Translations under genes and position numbers: made by a program
Shown: in pieces, positions 13,126 to 24,055 of the stretch
How positions within the stretch are numbered: position 1 is the stretch's first letter
Layout: the number at the start of each line of letters is the position of its first letter
From: Cylindrodendrum hubeiense
Taxonomy: Eukaryota; Ascomycota; Sordariomycetes; Hypocreales; Nectriaceae
Reading direction: 5' to 3'
DNA length: 64,000 nucleotides
NCBI GenBank assembly: GCA_014621425.1
Contig: JAANBB010000111.1
Coordinates: forward strand, 1 to 64,000
The notes under the pieces: generated by a model
Databases searched by the model: none
What the model saw: the letters and a program-made list of their open reading frames with translations, nothing else
Told to the model about the DNA's origin: nothing

Positions 13126-13567
13126 CTAGAACGCCGAAAGCAACATGGGATAAGCGAGATGTGGCAGAACCCTGAGACAATTGGACAAGCAACCTCGTCG
13201 GCCGCTTCACTATCCCTTCCTATAAGCATGCGGAAACCCAGATCATGAGCTTCAAGTTCATGATCCTGCCAAAGGTACCGGGCCTTGTACGGTCACGTAG
13301 GCCGACCCTTACAGCTTCTGGCTCAACGACCGTTAAAATAGATCATCAACCTTACATACCCTCACTTTATATGATCCTAGCGAGCTATTCCATCAAAAAG
13401 TGACTCAAAAAATGACTATAAAAGGCATTGTATCATCCCTCAAAGGCTTGATTGAAATTCAGTTTATCGCCTAAAACCCACTAAAGCAACTGGCAGGAGA
13501 ACCTTCAGCTATTATCTTTTGATCATCTAATTTCAACTGCCCATTTCCCCATAATTCACAACTCAGT

Positions 13568-13920
13568 CTAGTTATCGTGAGCTAGAATCAATGGATCCTC
13601 TTTCGCTTCAACAAGACCTTTAAAGACACCCTGAAACTTATGTTCCCCAACACTGATAATCTCTAGGGCTGGCCATTCGCCGATACCCAAGATACCAATG
13701 TTCACACCCGCATCAGCTACAGCGATATTAATAGCAATTAGATAGGCCCTCAGAACTTGGTCTTTACAGCCAGACAGGAAAACAGAATGGATAGGTTGGT
13801 ATGGAAGGGGTGGTTGAAATTTGGACTAATAACACGCCAGGCGGGCTTAGAGAGAGTGCCACCGCCGTGTAGTATTCATGCCCGTAACCTAGCAGAAACA
13901 AATTTAACATCTCCGATACG
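13568..13920 (-). pseudogene. Broken gene relic with one stop and one frameshift
   Basis: On the minus strand a coherent protein-like reading starts near 13920 (RIGDVKFVSARLRA), meets TGA at 13878-13876, continues in the same frame (GGGTLSKPAWRVISPNFNHP) and then needs a frame change near 13775-13790. From there it runs on through GCKDQVLRAYLIAINIAVAD and GVNIGILGIGEWPALEI to a TAG at 13570-13568. The hydrophilic-hydrophobic pattern and the lack of low complexity argue for descent from a real protein. I do not recognise the family. Confidence 0.35.
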
Positions 13921-14738
13921 GTAGGTAGATAGCAGCTCAAGTCATGGAGAGTTGGTCTCGATTGTGGTGCTCTAGGTTTGGTATCTATTGAATTGGACGC
14001 AAAGTGAGGACCTATATCCGAGGGCAAACAAAAGGAATATATCATTAGTAAAAAAAAACGCGGATGTGACACGGGAAGGTATTATGTGAAGCATGAATTA
14101 AAGGTCCTAGTTTGACAGGTTTAAGCCGATAAACTGGAGTGAGAATTTTACTCCGTGCAGTTTTCCTACCTCTCTCTAGCGATTGATATGTATTCTGTTG
14201 AGGGTAGAAGATTAATAGTTGTAGAGCTATGATGGAGTTGAGAAATAAAACGGAGAATGGGACAGACTGAAGAACAGTCAGTCATCATGTATTGCAAAAT
14301 GAGCTCACGCAAACAATATGGGTTGAAATATAATTGCTAACAAGCTAGTCTATCCTAAACTATTCCAACATTTCTAGTCCAAGTCCCTAGCCCAATAGCA
14401 ATTACATATTCAATTCTCCTCTCAATATTCCCACTAAGCCATAGCGGTGTTTTAACCCCTTGGTTTTGGTATTGATGCAGTGACTGATCTATTACAGCCA
14501 GCAAGACATGACATCCACACACCACCAGAGTATTAACAGAGAGATCACTTGCGATGAGTTGCCGAGGCACGATATTTAAAGACTATAGATATTTTATTAA
14601 TCCGACATGTGATTCCCGCTACTTGCCAATTAGGCCCCTGTAAGTTCGTTATTTTCCAATATACCTTCCAGCGCAAAATGCGCGTTACGCAAACCCTTTT
14701 CCCTACATGTGTTGATGTATCTGCAGAAAACCAAGAAC

Positions 14739-15725
14739 TTATGCAAGCTCATACTTCTTCATGGACTCATGGCCTGGGGCCTCGATCGACGCAGTGCTCC
14801 CAGCTAACTCTGCTTTATGGTATGCTCGAGGAAAGTAATGCCCACCTGGCAATTCCTGTGCGAACTTCTGTTGAGGGAAGTCCTGGTTTTGATCCCTGCT
14901 TTCTAGCATCAACCTAACCGGGTTATCCTGGGCCTTGCGACGCCTTCGAATGAGGAGGAATGCGAGGGCCGAGAGGGAGAGTATGGTGACAGGGACACAG
15001 ATGCCAACGGCAACTTTGGCGCCGACGGGGAGGGCGCCGCTACTAGATTCGGACGAGGTAGATGCGGAGGCTGATGAGGAGGTGGACGTGATTGATGAAG
15101 ATGTACCCAAGCTGGCAGAGACTTCTGCAACTGTGGGTTCACTAGTATTCGAGGCTTGCTGGTCTTGTGATGCTGTTTTTGAAGCAGATGTGGGGTTGGC
15201 TGCTGTGGATGATGTCTCTGCGGTGGAGGCGGCCTGTTGAGCAGATGATTCTTGGTTGGTAGACGATGCTTCGTCGGTGGATGAGGCTTCTGCGGTAGCT
15301 GGAATTGGGCATGTTAGTTCCAACACGACTCATTCAAAAGGATCGGAAATGGGAGACGGACTTGAGGCTTCAACCTCTACCACGGTTGTTGAGGTACCCT
15401 CGTTGCCAAGTTGGCAATAATCGTGGAAGATGCTCGTAGCACTGTTGACCTCGGCCCCCGAGTGTTTACACTCCTTGGAAACAGCGGTAGCAATGATGTC
15501 GTTGAACTCCTGAGAGCTCCTGGTGCAGAAACAACTATACGAAGTAGACCTGCCGCCATCGCCACAGCCAGAGACCATGTCTCTGACGATGGAACTGACA
15601 GGTCCCTCGGCGCAGACGGGCAGCGAGTCATACTCGTCGAGCTGGTTAACCCAGTACGTCGCGTGTACTGGGCCGACTAAGAGCAACGCCCACGCAAAGA
15701 CGTGATGGCCATCCTCGAACAGCAT
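14739..15725 (-). CDS. Membrane-anchored Cys-rich/Ser-Thr-rich surface protein
   Basis: Two exons, 15725-15362 and 15298-14739, with a 63-base intron (15361-15299) that carries an in-frame stop if read through; together 307 aa. A hydrophobic signal peptide (cleavage near Ala22) precedes a compact domain with six cysteines (residues 38, 54, 65, 67, 86, 104), including the pair in YSCFCT followed by a Phe-x3-Ile-x3-Val-x3-Cys spacing. This resembles CFEM-type domains, which normally have eight cysteines, so the label is only CFEM-like. Residues about 122-210 are a Ser/Thr/Ala stalk likely to be O-glycosylated. One membrane helix follows at about 216-238, then an RRRRK stop-transfer motif and a 70-residue cytoplasmic tail. 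This layout fits a cell-surface sensor or adhesin. The function is unknown. The donor GTCCGT is weak. Confidence 0.65.
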
Positions 15726-16926
15726 GGTGAGCTAGAGGTATTACGTGAAGCAACTATGGAGTGAGTGTGATGATGATCGGCACGACGGTTCTTGTTCTTG
15801 TGCAGAGGCTTGGGCTAAGCTTGGCTGAGCGTAGGGCTGAAAGGAGTGGATATTCGGCAAGAGCCGTAGTGAAACGAATGACTGTGGAAGGGAAAGTAAG
15901 GTTCAATAGCAAGCAACGAGAGGCAGATTCGAGGGCAGATTCGAAGCTAGAGAGACAAAATGAGAGACAGAGATGGAGGCAGAGAAAGTGAATCAATGGC
16001 GACGGAGTGGTAGGACTGGGCATGTTCAAATGAAACCCGCAGGTTGGGCTGAATGTAAACTCAAACCCCCTTGGCCAAGGCAGATTACAGCTGGAGGTGA
16101 ATCGGTCCCCCACTTTGAAACTGTACAGATCCCTGAAACCGCCCGTATTGCAACCGTCTGTGGTGAGTGCGCCCCACCCAGCTGGGAGGGCTCTCCTTTG
16201 GCGTGCGTCTGAGGCCGTTTTGTCCGTTTTGTGCGTCTGCAGGCGTCCGCAGGCGTCGGCGGTTTGGCTGTCTCTGGGTCAAAGACCGAGTGCAATCGGC
16301 GGCCCCGCGACAGGGCCGGGAAGGGCGGCTCATCTGGCTGCGTACGGAATAAGTCACTGGCCGGTTTATTTGCACATTGAAACATGTTGGTTGAATGTCC
16401 AGTCTTGCGCGCACCGGGACGAGATCAAAAACGCCACCCCGCCAGCTTGTCGCGAATCGTCCAATGGCAGCTCACGCCCGGCCACGCCCGGCCACGCCAA
16501 AGAACAACAGTATCCCCAACCCGGTTAGACAGCCTTCTGGAAGGAGACAACTGTGCGAGCTTGTTTCAACCTAGGGATGCAGCCTCAACTCCTTCGCATC
16601 CTGCCTCTCAATATTTAATCTCCCTGCCTGCTCCGATGGGCCACTCCGCTGGGAACACTCGCTCGGCCTGTGCGCCTCCCAACACCCTGCCATCCCAATC
16701 GCCATCACAGACACCATCCCAGACGCCATGCTTACACTTCGCAGCAATCATCAAACGATGCGGTCATGCACACGTGCGGTCATGCACACGTAGTTTCCTA
16801 TCTTATACCTACATGCCCGTCTTGTTCCCTCAGAGCCTCACAAGGCGTGTCCCCATCCCTTGTCCGTTGTCGTGCCCAAAGTTGCATTCCCCACCACTCC
16901 ACCTCTCTCCACTTCTTCACTCCGTC
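15726..16926. other. Spacer between surface-protein and HET genes
   Basis: This stretch carries the likely promoter of the surface-protein gene on the minus strand and the 3' flank of the HET gene. A short direct repeat (cccggccacg, twice) lies near 16477-16496. Frames entering the HET gene on the opposite strand are antisense shadows. Confidence 0.55.
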
Positions 16927-18579
16927 TCACCGCACCAGATCCCCATCATGGATAATGCAAAAATCATCGTTCATCGCCTCAACCCGAATGCAGATTGTAT
17001 ACAGGAATGGATGGGACTCGCCCAAGCTTGCCTTGACTTCATAGTCATGGGCAGGGTTATTGTGCTTCTGATACCTCCTCCTGACCTCTCGCTCACCACG
17101 ACTGAGGGCATCAAGGCTAAAAGGATCACCCGTAGGATCATACTCCTCCATCCTGGTGAACGGGTCGATGACTCCTGGCTCCCAAGAACGTTTATCTTTC
17201 TCCGTGTACAGAGTAAGACATACTCTAGTGTTCTCGAGTTTGCAAACGAGGACAAACACTGTACTCTCTTCGACAAATAACAGTCGTGCCAAGGCTCTCG
17301 ATGTTACACTGAACCTGATGAGGCAGTAAAAACGATGATAATGCTGAGCAGAGAAGCTATTTTCGTCGGCGTGCCAAAATGCCTCGGGGACGGCCTTGAT
17401 GCTGTGTGTTCTGTATTTATCCGTGTCTTGCCCGAAACTGATGCGAATCAGCCGATTGTTATTAGCAACAAGAGAATGAATATCGTCGCTTCCTCCGGTA
17501 AGTGCCAGATATATGGGAAGACTCCCACCTCTGGGGATGCCTTTATCTTTCACAACACACGACGGCCACTGCCGGAAGTACGTGTCCGAAACTCGCTTAA
17601 GGTAAATCCCCATTTTTCTCGCCAGGCCTTTGTCGAGTTCGAAACACCTCAGACTCATGAAATATATGCTTTCCTGTGTGAGCTCAAGGGATGTGTGGAC
17701 TTTGACTCCCTTATTCGTAATGCTGATTTCTTCTCGAAACCCGAACTGGCTGTCATTCAAGTTGATTTTGCCGCATTCAAGGAATTCTGCTGGGCTTTCG
17801 GCCAATATCCCACGATGGCCAGAGTCTTCGGCTGCTTTCCACGCGAAAAGTGACAGGTCGGTGGTTTTCTTCAGAATTTCCTCCTGTAACCTAGCAAAGG
17901 CTCGAGAACCCCCTTCACCGTAGATCATCGACATATTAACATTGAACATACCCAACAGGCAATAAGCCTTGTCTTCGACTCGAGTTGTCTTGCGTTTAGC
18001 AGCCCAGGACATTCGCTGGGCCACTGAAATTTCTGCCAAGGCTTTGTGTCCCTTCAGCACCTCTTTGTCGATACCGGTAATGGTCTCGAGCATCTCTGCA
18101 GAATCATATTTCGTTCCTAGAATGTTCCAGCCGGCGTCGTAGAAGATGACCTCCTTTGGGGCAATAAGCTCTTGGAGAGTCCATCCCCGTGAGAACCAGC
18201 AACAGTTTCTCAATTCATCAGATGCCCAGTATAGTTGACGCCCGACCGGTAAATCCGAAAGAAACGCCACGCAAAATTGGGCCTTTCTATACCAGCGAAA
18301 CATCGAGTTTATGGCTTCCGAGAGTTCGGCGCTGGAAGACTTGTCGATGCAGCAGGTATCCACCCAAATGTACTGGGGTCCTTGGACGCGTGCCGCTTCA
18401 CAGGTTCCCAAAATCTTGGAGAAGCTGGCCGTCTTAGTTTGAGCAACGGCGAGGTCCTTCATATCCTCAAATGACACCTCTTCGTCTCCCCATCTGTGCG
18501 ATAAAATGGCGTAATCCGGCACCAGTGCCGGATTGTCAAACTCCTCGAGTCTTAGCGTGTGTACATTGATGAGTCTCAT
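16927..18579 (-). CDS. HET-domain protein with DUF8212 (heterokaryon incompatibility type)
   Basis: An uninterrupted 550-aa frame starting MRLINVHTLRLEEF, the typical HET start. The three HET blocks are visible: YAILSHRWG (23-31), YIWVDTCCIDK (70-80, followed by the conserved Ser-Glu-Ala-Ile-Asn) and WFSRGWTLQELIAP (128-141). Residues 197-224 (RKTTRVEDKAYCLLGMFNVN and onward to YGEGG) match the DUF8212 region that often follows HET in HET-E/HET-D-like proteins. The C-terminal 300 residues have no recognised domain and no NACHT or WD40 part. HET domains are related to TIR-like folds and trigger cell death on fusion of unlike strains. Whether this copy acts in allorecognition is inference. It is intronless and appears intact. 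It faces a decayed STAND N-terminal relic 709 bases upstream. Confidence 0.92.
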   Translation of the reverse strand: MRLINVHTLRLEEFDNPALVPDYAILSHRWGDEEVSFEDMKDLAVAQTKTASFSKILGTCEAARVQGPQYIWVDTCCIDKSSSAELSEAINSMFRWYRKAQFCVAFLSDLPVGRQLYWASDELRNCCWFSRGWTLQELIAPKEVIFYDAGWNILGTKYDSAEMLETITGIDKEVLKGHKALAEISVAQRMSWAAKRKTTRVEDKAYCLLGMFNVNMSMIYGEGGSRAFARLQEEILKKTTDLSLFAWKAAEDSGHRGILAESPAEFLECGKINLNDSQFGFREEISITNKGVKVHTSLELTQESIYFMSLRCFELDKGLARKMGIYLKRVSDTYFRQWPSCVVKDKGIPRGGSLPIYLALTGGSDDIHSLVANNNRLIRISFGQDTDKYRTHSIKAVPEAFWHADENSFSAQHYHRFYCLIRFSVTSRALARLLFVEESTVFVLVCKLENTRVCLTLYTEKDKRSWEPGVIDPFTRMEEYDPTGDPFSLDALSRGEREVRRRYQKHNNPAHDYEVKASLGESHPFLYTICIRVEAMNDDFCIIHDGDLVR

Positions 18580-19287
18580 ATTGTCCTGTTTGTTGTTGGA
18601 AATCCGCGATGGTAGAGTCGAAAGGAAAACGGTACGAGGCGGAGGATGTCTTCGTATAGCCTGAAATGATTCTGTCAGTTACGCAGATAACAGAGAATAT
18701 CCAGACAAGCATGGAAGATGTCAGGTCATCGGGGTCGACAGAGAGACGAGGCTAGGGAGAAAGCCCGCGCCAGATATATATTCCAAAGCCCGCTCGTGAC
18801 AGCCACGTCAGCACAATTCGCTGTACTAGCCGGATAAGCACAGTATACGGCACATGCAGCTGCATCTCATTTGTATGCCTTGGCTGACCTCTTTAAGTCA
18901 ACCCCCAGCGACTTATCGCTACTCACCCTCTCATTTGATAACAAAGAATCCATTGACCAGAGATCTACTCCAAACGCATTATTAGAAATACACGTTAAAC
19001 CTAATAGCTCTGCGGCTCTTGTCTCTCTTGAGTCGTTCTCTAAATTATGCTGCAATCTGATACCTTGGTGAACTTGAATCATGGGTGCAGCTCAGCTTTG
19101 CCAGGTGGTGGAGAAACTAGCGAATAGGAAAACATTCCCAATGTGCAAAATGCACTGCTGCCCAAACGGGTGCTAACTTAGGCAACAAGGCAGTTCATCC
19201 CAAATCTGCCTATTGGATTGTGTTTTAGAAACAGTCTGACATCGACGCTTCTTATTTCATCAATTGCCATCTTGGCATGGCCAGAAA
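18580..19287. promoter_or_regulatory. Divergent intergenic region between HET gene and STAND relic
   Basis: These 708 bases separate the HET start (minus strand) from the ATG of the STAND relic (plus strand), so they would hold both promoters. No TATA box or clear operator was recognised. A 66-codon frame at 18871-19071 has no recognisable features and is not supported. Confidence 0.4.
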
Positions 19288-19720
19288 ATGGCTGACACCA
19301 TCTCGGTCGCCAGCGGCGTAGTCGGACTTGTCTCCCTTGGCATTTCCTCTACAGTGGCCTTCACAGGTACCTCGAGGCTGTTGAAGGCCGAGACGAGAAT
19401 ATCACAAAAATCGCTCAAATGGTCCGCTTACTCAAATCAACTGTAGAGGCTCTTCAAGACTGTGAACATCAACTCGACGGTAGGTATGAGAACGCGGTTA
19501 CAACTGTAGGGGCCTACTTTCAATTCTGCAGCGATTAGTTACGAGCGCTTGAAACCACCCAGCGCTCAAATAAATTATATTAAGAACAAGTTGGATCGAG
19601 GGAAGTGACACTAGCATGCCCATTCAACCGCCGGAACATGGTTTGGGTGGAGGATCAACGATCACGGGTAGCGGGCATTTTGAATACTGTGGTACAGGCG
19701 TTAACACTGCGAGCTCCCTG
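19288..19720 (+). pseudogene. Decayed fungal STAND N-terminal domain
   Basis: The ATG at 19288 opens MADTISVASGVVGLVSLGIS, the hallmark start of the fungal STAND N-terminal domain found on NACHT/NB-ARC allorecognition proteins. The frame then shifts near 19355: the correct continuation (LYSGLHRYLEAVEGRDENI, then KIAQMVRLLKSTVEALQDC) is in another frame, up to about 19491. A further in-family block (CPFNRRNMVWVEDQRSRVAG, then ILNTVVQALTL) appears in a new frame at about 19610-19710. Frameshifts and stops show that the gene is broken, and no NACHT or repeat domain follows. A fragment at 19933-20020 may be a more decayed continuation. Short introns might explain one of the frame changes, but not the one at 19355. 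Confidence 0.7.
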
Positions 19721-20269
19721 ATTTTCTCTATTCTATAAAGCTAACCTTGACAGCAAAGTCAATATTAGTGTCGTTGGTGATGCCGAGAGTTCACAACGGC
19801 GATGCTAGACGTCTTCATCGATAGTAAAGATTCATTAGGCAAGGTTGAATGCAGACTAGAGTCAGTCGCTTCAGTTTTCGAAAGCATAGAATGTCTTCCT
19901 TCCTCGACTCATTTAAAGCTATTGGGAAATGAGGATAGAAGTAGTGCAGGAGGCCAAGTCTGAAGGCCTTGATGAAGACCAAGAGACAGCTCTCAGCGAA
20001 ATTAGTGGAATGATGAAAATTTGATTTGATGCAAGCAACAAAACGGCGAGAGGCATAATGGCCTCAAATAGGCTCTCTATATTCCCAGTGTACTTATTGT
20101 CTGGCTCGAAATTCTCCTACAATACATTGCCTCCAATATTGGTCTTCTGCTCACGGTTCCTCAATCACAGCTGCGTGGTCCGTGCGCCGAGTCCACCTTA
20201 CGGCCCCGCACCCCCAGCAGAACACAAATATGCCTCATTTTGTCTTCGAGATACATCAACAACAAACCA
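19721..20269. other. Flank between STAND relic and tRNA
   Basis: No intact gene. Plus-strand pieces such as the 30-codon frame beginning with ATG near 19930 (Glu/Lys/Asp-rich) could be remains of the STAND protein, but they are too short to assign. Confidence 0.4.
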
Positions 20270-20351
20270 GCGTGATTGGTTTAGTGGTAAAATTCTCCGT
20301 TGCCATTCGAGTAACGTCGGGGAGCCCTGGGTTCGATTCCCAGATCACGCA
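20270..20351 (+). tRNA. tRNA-Gly: tRNA-Gly(GCC) with 11-base intron
   Basis: A perfect 7-bp acceptor stem joins 20270-20276 and 20344-20350, with discriminator A at 20351. The D-arm carries GGTTTAGTGGTA. The anticodon stem CTCCG (20295-20299) pairs with CGGGG (20318-20322), including one T-G wobble. The anticodon GCC is at 20302-20304. The 18-base interval between the stem halves is explained by an 11-base intron (20306-20316) directly after the base 3' of the anticodon, the canonical position. The T-arm CTGGG-TTCGATT-CCCAG is perfect (20327-20343). The box elements for Pol III are intact. Confidence 0.96.
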
Positions 20352-20378
20352 TTACCTGAGCCTGTTCAGCAGATCTTC

Positions 20379-20383
20379 TTTTT
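20379..20383 (+). terminator. Pol III terminator of tRNA-Gly
   Basis: A run of five T begins 28 bases after the tRNA end, the first T tract of four or more downstream. This is the usual RNA polymerase III stop signal. Confidence 0.6.
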
Positions 20384-20791
20384 GATCTTCCAGCTATTTT
20401 TTGTGTATGACAAACAACTCTGTCTAGAGTTGGACAAAGACAAGCAAGTACGACAGTCTTTAAGTATGAAGGAATAGGTTTATGTAAAATAATCAGAATA
20501 ATCAGAATAATCATCATGGTGGAACAGTGCTAGGTGTCCATGTCAAATTTACCTTCTTGTCTTGGACCATTAACACGGAATTGTGAAGTGGTTGCATCTT
20601 TAGTTCCTGGAGGGTGCAGTGACGAGACCACGCAACAGGATGAAAGGGGTTCAGAGGATTGGAAATGGTAAATAATTTTCCGGCGCGGGACATGACTATA
20701 GCTTTCTTTCATTTCCTGACACACCAACATGCCAATTGCAAAACACAGACACGGGGTGAGAGGGCCAGGCAAAGAACTTTTGGTATTCAAT
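20384..20791. other. Spacer between tRNA and ARMH3-like gene
   Basis: This is the likely 3' UTR of the minus-strand ARMH3-like gene. An imperfect repeat (aataatcagaataatcagaataatcat) sits near 20489-20515. No gene is visible. Confidence 0.5.
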
Positions 20792-23042
20792 CTATCGCTC
20801 AACAATGACGCGCACGTCTCCTACAGCTGCCCTAGCCACCTTCTTCAGAAGCGTCCTTTCGTCTGCCTCGCGGTACCGCTCCCACGAATCCAGCCCCTCC
20901 TTGGCCTGGATGCTCAGCGTCTCGTAGCCCTGGCGGATGGCCTCGGTGACCTGCTGGGTGGTCAGGCTGGACCGTCGGCCACCACCTTCAGAGAGAATCT
21001 GCTTATAATGAGTGCTGACAGTGATGATGGTGTCGATGGAGTTGCTGGCGCGGTTCGCCAGGCGGTAGTTCTCCTTGAACTTGGTGAGCACCTCGCCCGA
21101 CTCAACCACCTTGTAAAAGAGGTCGTCGTAGGCGGCGGGAGTGGGGAGGAAGGCCTCGCCGGCAGAGAGAGACAGGGCAATAAGGTTGACGACGTGGTCG
21201 AGCAGGGTTTCAATATGCGGCAGGTCCTTGAGGTCAGACGTGTAGGTGGCCAGGAAGCGGATGATAGAGAGCAGTGAACGGAAGAATTCGCCCCAGTGGT
21301 ATTCGAGGCGGGTGCGTGTGCGGGAGAGGTAGGAGATGATGCGCAGCATGATGCCAAAGCAGAGGGTATAGAGGCTGACATCGAGGCGCTTCCGGAGGTT
21401 GTGGTTGATTGCGTCGATCATTGTATCAAGGACCGAGATGGCGAGGACACGTTCACCCTTTACCAAGGGCAAGAAGGGCTGGCGCTGTCGGCATAGACGC
21501 ACCGGCACCTTGGAGTCTTCACTGCAGATACGCTTGCAAATCGCAGGGTCCTCGATGAGAAGGCGCAACACCATGACGTTAAGGTGGGCGTAGTAGGTGG
21601 CGCGGGGAGACAAGTATGCATGTTGCAAAAGGTAGGACGTTAGGGAAAGGTAACTGGCAATGGGTTGCTCCTCGTTCGCTTCGGCTGACATCGTCACCAG
21701 ATTGAAGCAGAAGAGCTTATTAGCATGAGCGAAGTCATATGCCGCCAACAAGACAGCGGCTTGTTCTTCTGGTCTAGTTCAATCATTAGATGGGCTCAAC
21801 GGAGAGGATAATAGATAAACATACAGCTGAGTGAACAGCCTCTTCGCGGTCTCGACATTGTAGACCGGCTTCTTGACCGGCTTGGGTCCAGGTGCAATGG
21901 CGCCCAGACCAATCATGTTCAGGGTGGCGCTAAAAGTCCAGCCCTCGGGCAAGTCATCCTGGATCTTGATATACCGTGATCGCACAGTCTGGCAAGTATT
22001 GCCTACAGACCTGATGATCTTCTGAATCGCCGCCTCGTTCACAAAGTCGTTCAGGCGGAGCTGGTAGGGATTCTGGAACTCGAACTTGTTGTAGTTGGCG
22101 AGGAGGCTAATGAGTGTAAAGGGCTCGAGGATATGGTTTGGGGAATCGGAGTCTTGGATTAGCTAGACATGGTCAGTATGTGTACATGGAGTCGATCGGC
22201 CAACATACCTTCATGACCGAGGGGAAGAGGTCTCTTTGGATCAGGTAGGTCAGGAGAGTAGTCTGATACGCCCCCGCCGTAACTGCCAGGAGCACTTCCA
22301 CAGCCTTATACCGGATTTCCACTATTCACCATCGTCAGCGCTGGGACTTTGCATGGTCGCGTGCTGCTGCCTCACAGGTCTTGCCATTCCGGACCATGCC
22401 GTCCAGGGCTCCTACGAACTCGGTAAAGACATTGTCGATATGGTCGAGACCGGCCAATACTACCATGATATCGGAACTCGGGTGGGGGTATCTCTTGGAC
22501 AGGAGGCAGGACAGGAAGACACTCAGGGTCTAGACGTGTCAGCAAAGGTGCGACAGAGCTCTTTGGCAATGAGATACCCACGTCCAACGCATGTAGCGGC
22601 GCCACGCCATGTCCAGTCTTGACTGCTGCTATCGCTCTGACAAACAGCTCCCTCGTTCGGTCCTCGAGAAGCAGGACATCGCTGGGGCTGAGCTTGCTCA
22701 GCGTGTTCCTCAGGATAGCTCGGTCGGGTCGCAGAAGGAAGAACTCGGCCCAGAAGCCGTCGGTCTTCGCTTCGTCATCATCGTCCTAGGTTCGGGAAGA
22801 GTCGATCAGCCGATGCGCATCGCAGGCGGGGGGCATTGTGCGGCGGGCAGCGCAGGAAATGTATATACCTTCAAGACATGCAATTAGCCAAGGGGGGTCA
22901 CCTTTGGGCGCGCGGCGGGGGCGGAAGCACAGGGGGAAGCGGAGAGTTGGGAGCTGACCTTGAACAGCGAGTCGTAGAGCTGGATGATCTTCGGGGTAAA
23001 GACCTCCGGCGGGAGTTGGCGGGTGAGTGGTGATGCCTCCAT
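20792..23042 (-). CDS. ARMH3-like armadillo-helical protein (DUF1741)
   Basis: Six exons were inferred on the minus strand: 23042-22959, 22785-22582, 22529-22376, 22321-22209, 22162-21825 and 21773-20792. All introns are GT-AG and phases match, giving 624 aa. The product begins MEASPLTRQLPPEVFTPKII and runs through conserved blocks (FWAEFFLLRPDRAIL; YPHPSSDIMVVLAGLDHIDN; AVTAGAYQTTLLTYLIQRDL; DDLPEGWTF...NMIGLGAIAPG; AAYDFAHANKLFCFNLVT) into the C-terminal DUF1741 region rich in helices. The family includes human ARMH3 (C10orf76), which supports PI4KB and GBF1 function at the Golgi, and uncharacterised fungal proteins. A Golgi role here is inferred from the family. Intact and apparently housekeeping. 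Confidence 0.85.
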
Positions 23043-24055
23043 GGGAAGCTAGGGTGTCAAGAACCGGCGTCCGAATCTCGAGTCTCGGGAGCTGCCAGCG
23101 CAAGTGCCAGCGCAGTCGCGATCCAGGAAATGCAATGGGCCGTCCGCGTCGTGGGGCTGGCACCGTGTATTCTTCGTTACGTCGCGCACGGTGCCACTGT
23201 CGCGTGCCCTGAAGGAGCTGCCATGAGCACGTGCGCACTGTACATATCCTCCGCCGAGTGTCCTCCGCCCCAAATTACGACCCGAGAATTCGGTATTCAA
23301 CATGACAAGTAGCTCTAATCGCATATATCCAGGTAGGTCCTACAGGGGCCTTCCGATATGTACCTCCTTACTTGAAAGACACATGTACGGTCTTCGTCTG
23401 CTTTTTGAGCCACTCCTTTGTATCAACGCGACTTGGTACTCGAAACCAACGTGACCTCCAATATCTCACCACGTCGTCATTTCCATAACCACGGCTTGCG
23501 TCATCTCATCTCTCCAACTTTCCTTGGTCACGCTAGAGACAGCCAGGGTCTTGACAACTACCGAGCAGGGTGCTAAATACCGACGCTTCCAAAACCCCCA
23601 ATGTGACGTTCCCAGGGCTGCTTTCCCAGCTACCACAGCATTGGGTCGCCAACTATGACTATCAGACACCTCAACTCGTCTCAAATCAACGATGACAGGT
23701 CGGGCCGTTATGTGATAATCGGGTTTTTTAATAGCGCTTTCTATGTCTTGCATACGTGTTCTTGGGCATGGTGTCCTCGAGTTTGTCTCAAACCCGTGGC
23801 ACTAGGTGCAGTTGCTTAGTGCAGTTGAGACTAAGACCGTATTTTGAGCACTTCTCAAGTAAAAATCCTCCGCCAAGTGTCTCGGCCATTTGGAGAGACT
23901 CTTCAGTTAAACTAGTTCTATCTGACCAACTCACTAAGTAAGTGTCGGCATTATTCCTAGTGGCCTGTCTTATCCTAGTCCTGCATGTGTCCTACCCTAG
24001 ACGTGGTGATCAATCATTGGACCTGTAGCATGTGGGAGTAGACGAAGTAAAGAGA

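Larger units (their letters stand above)
12401..14738. other. AT-rich gene-poor block with decayed coding fragments
   Basis: By eye the base composition shifts sharply to A+T compared with the flanking DNA. The block contains a short W-rich frame (12952-13125, +), a broken gene relic (13568-13920, -) and an imperfect palindrome at about 14133-14151. This looks like a degraded island, possibly shaped by repeat-induced point mutation, but I could not measure RIP indices and no transposase or reverse-transcriptase motif was visible. Confidence 0.5.

Noticed and set aside
14133..14151. ggagtgagaattttactcc as a transposon terminal repeat
   Set aside because: It is a small imperfect palindrome. 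No matching second end, target duplication or transposase fragment was seen.
16384..17280. 298-codon plus-strand frame
   Set aside because: Its second half is antisense to the HET coding region and the first half is low-complexity Pro/Ser/His sequence.
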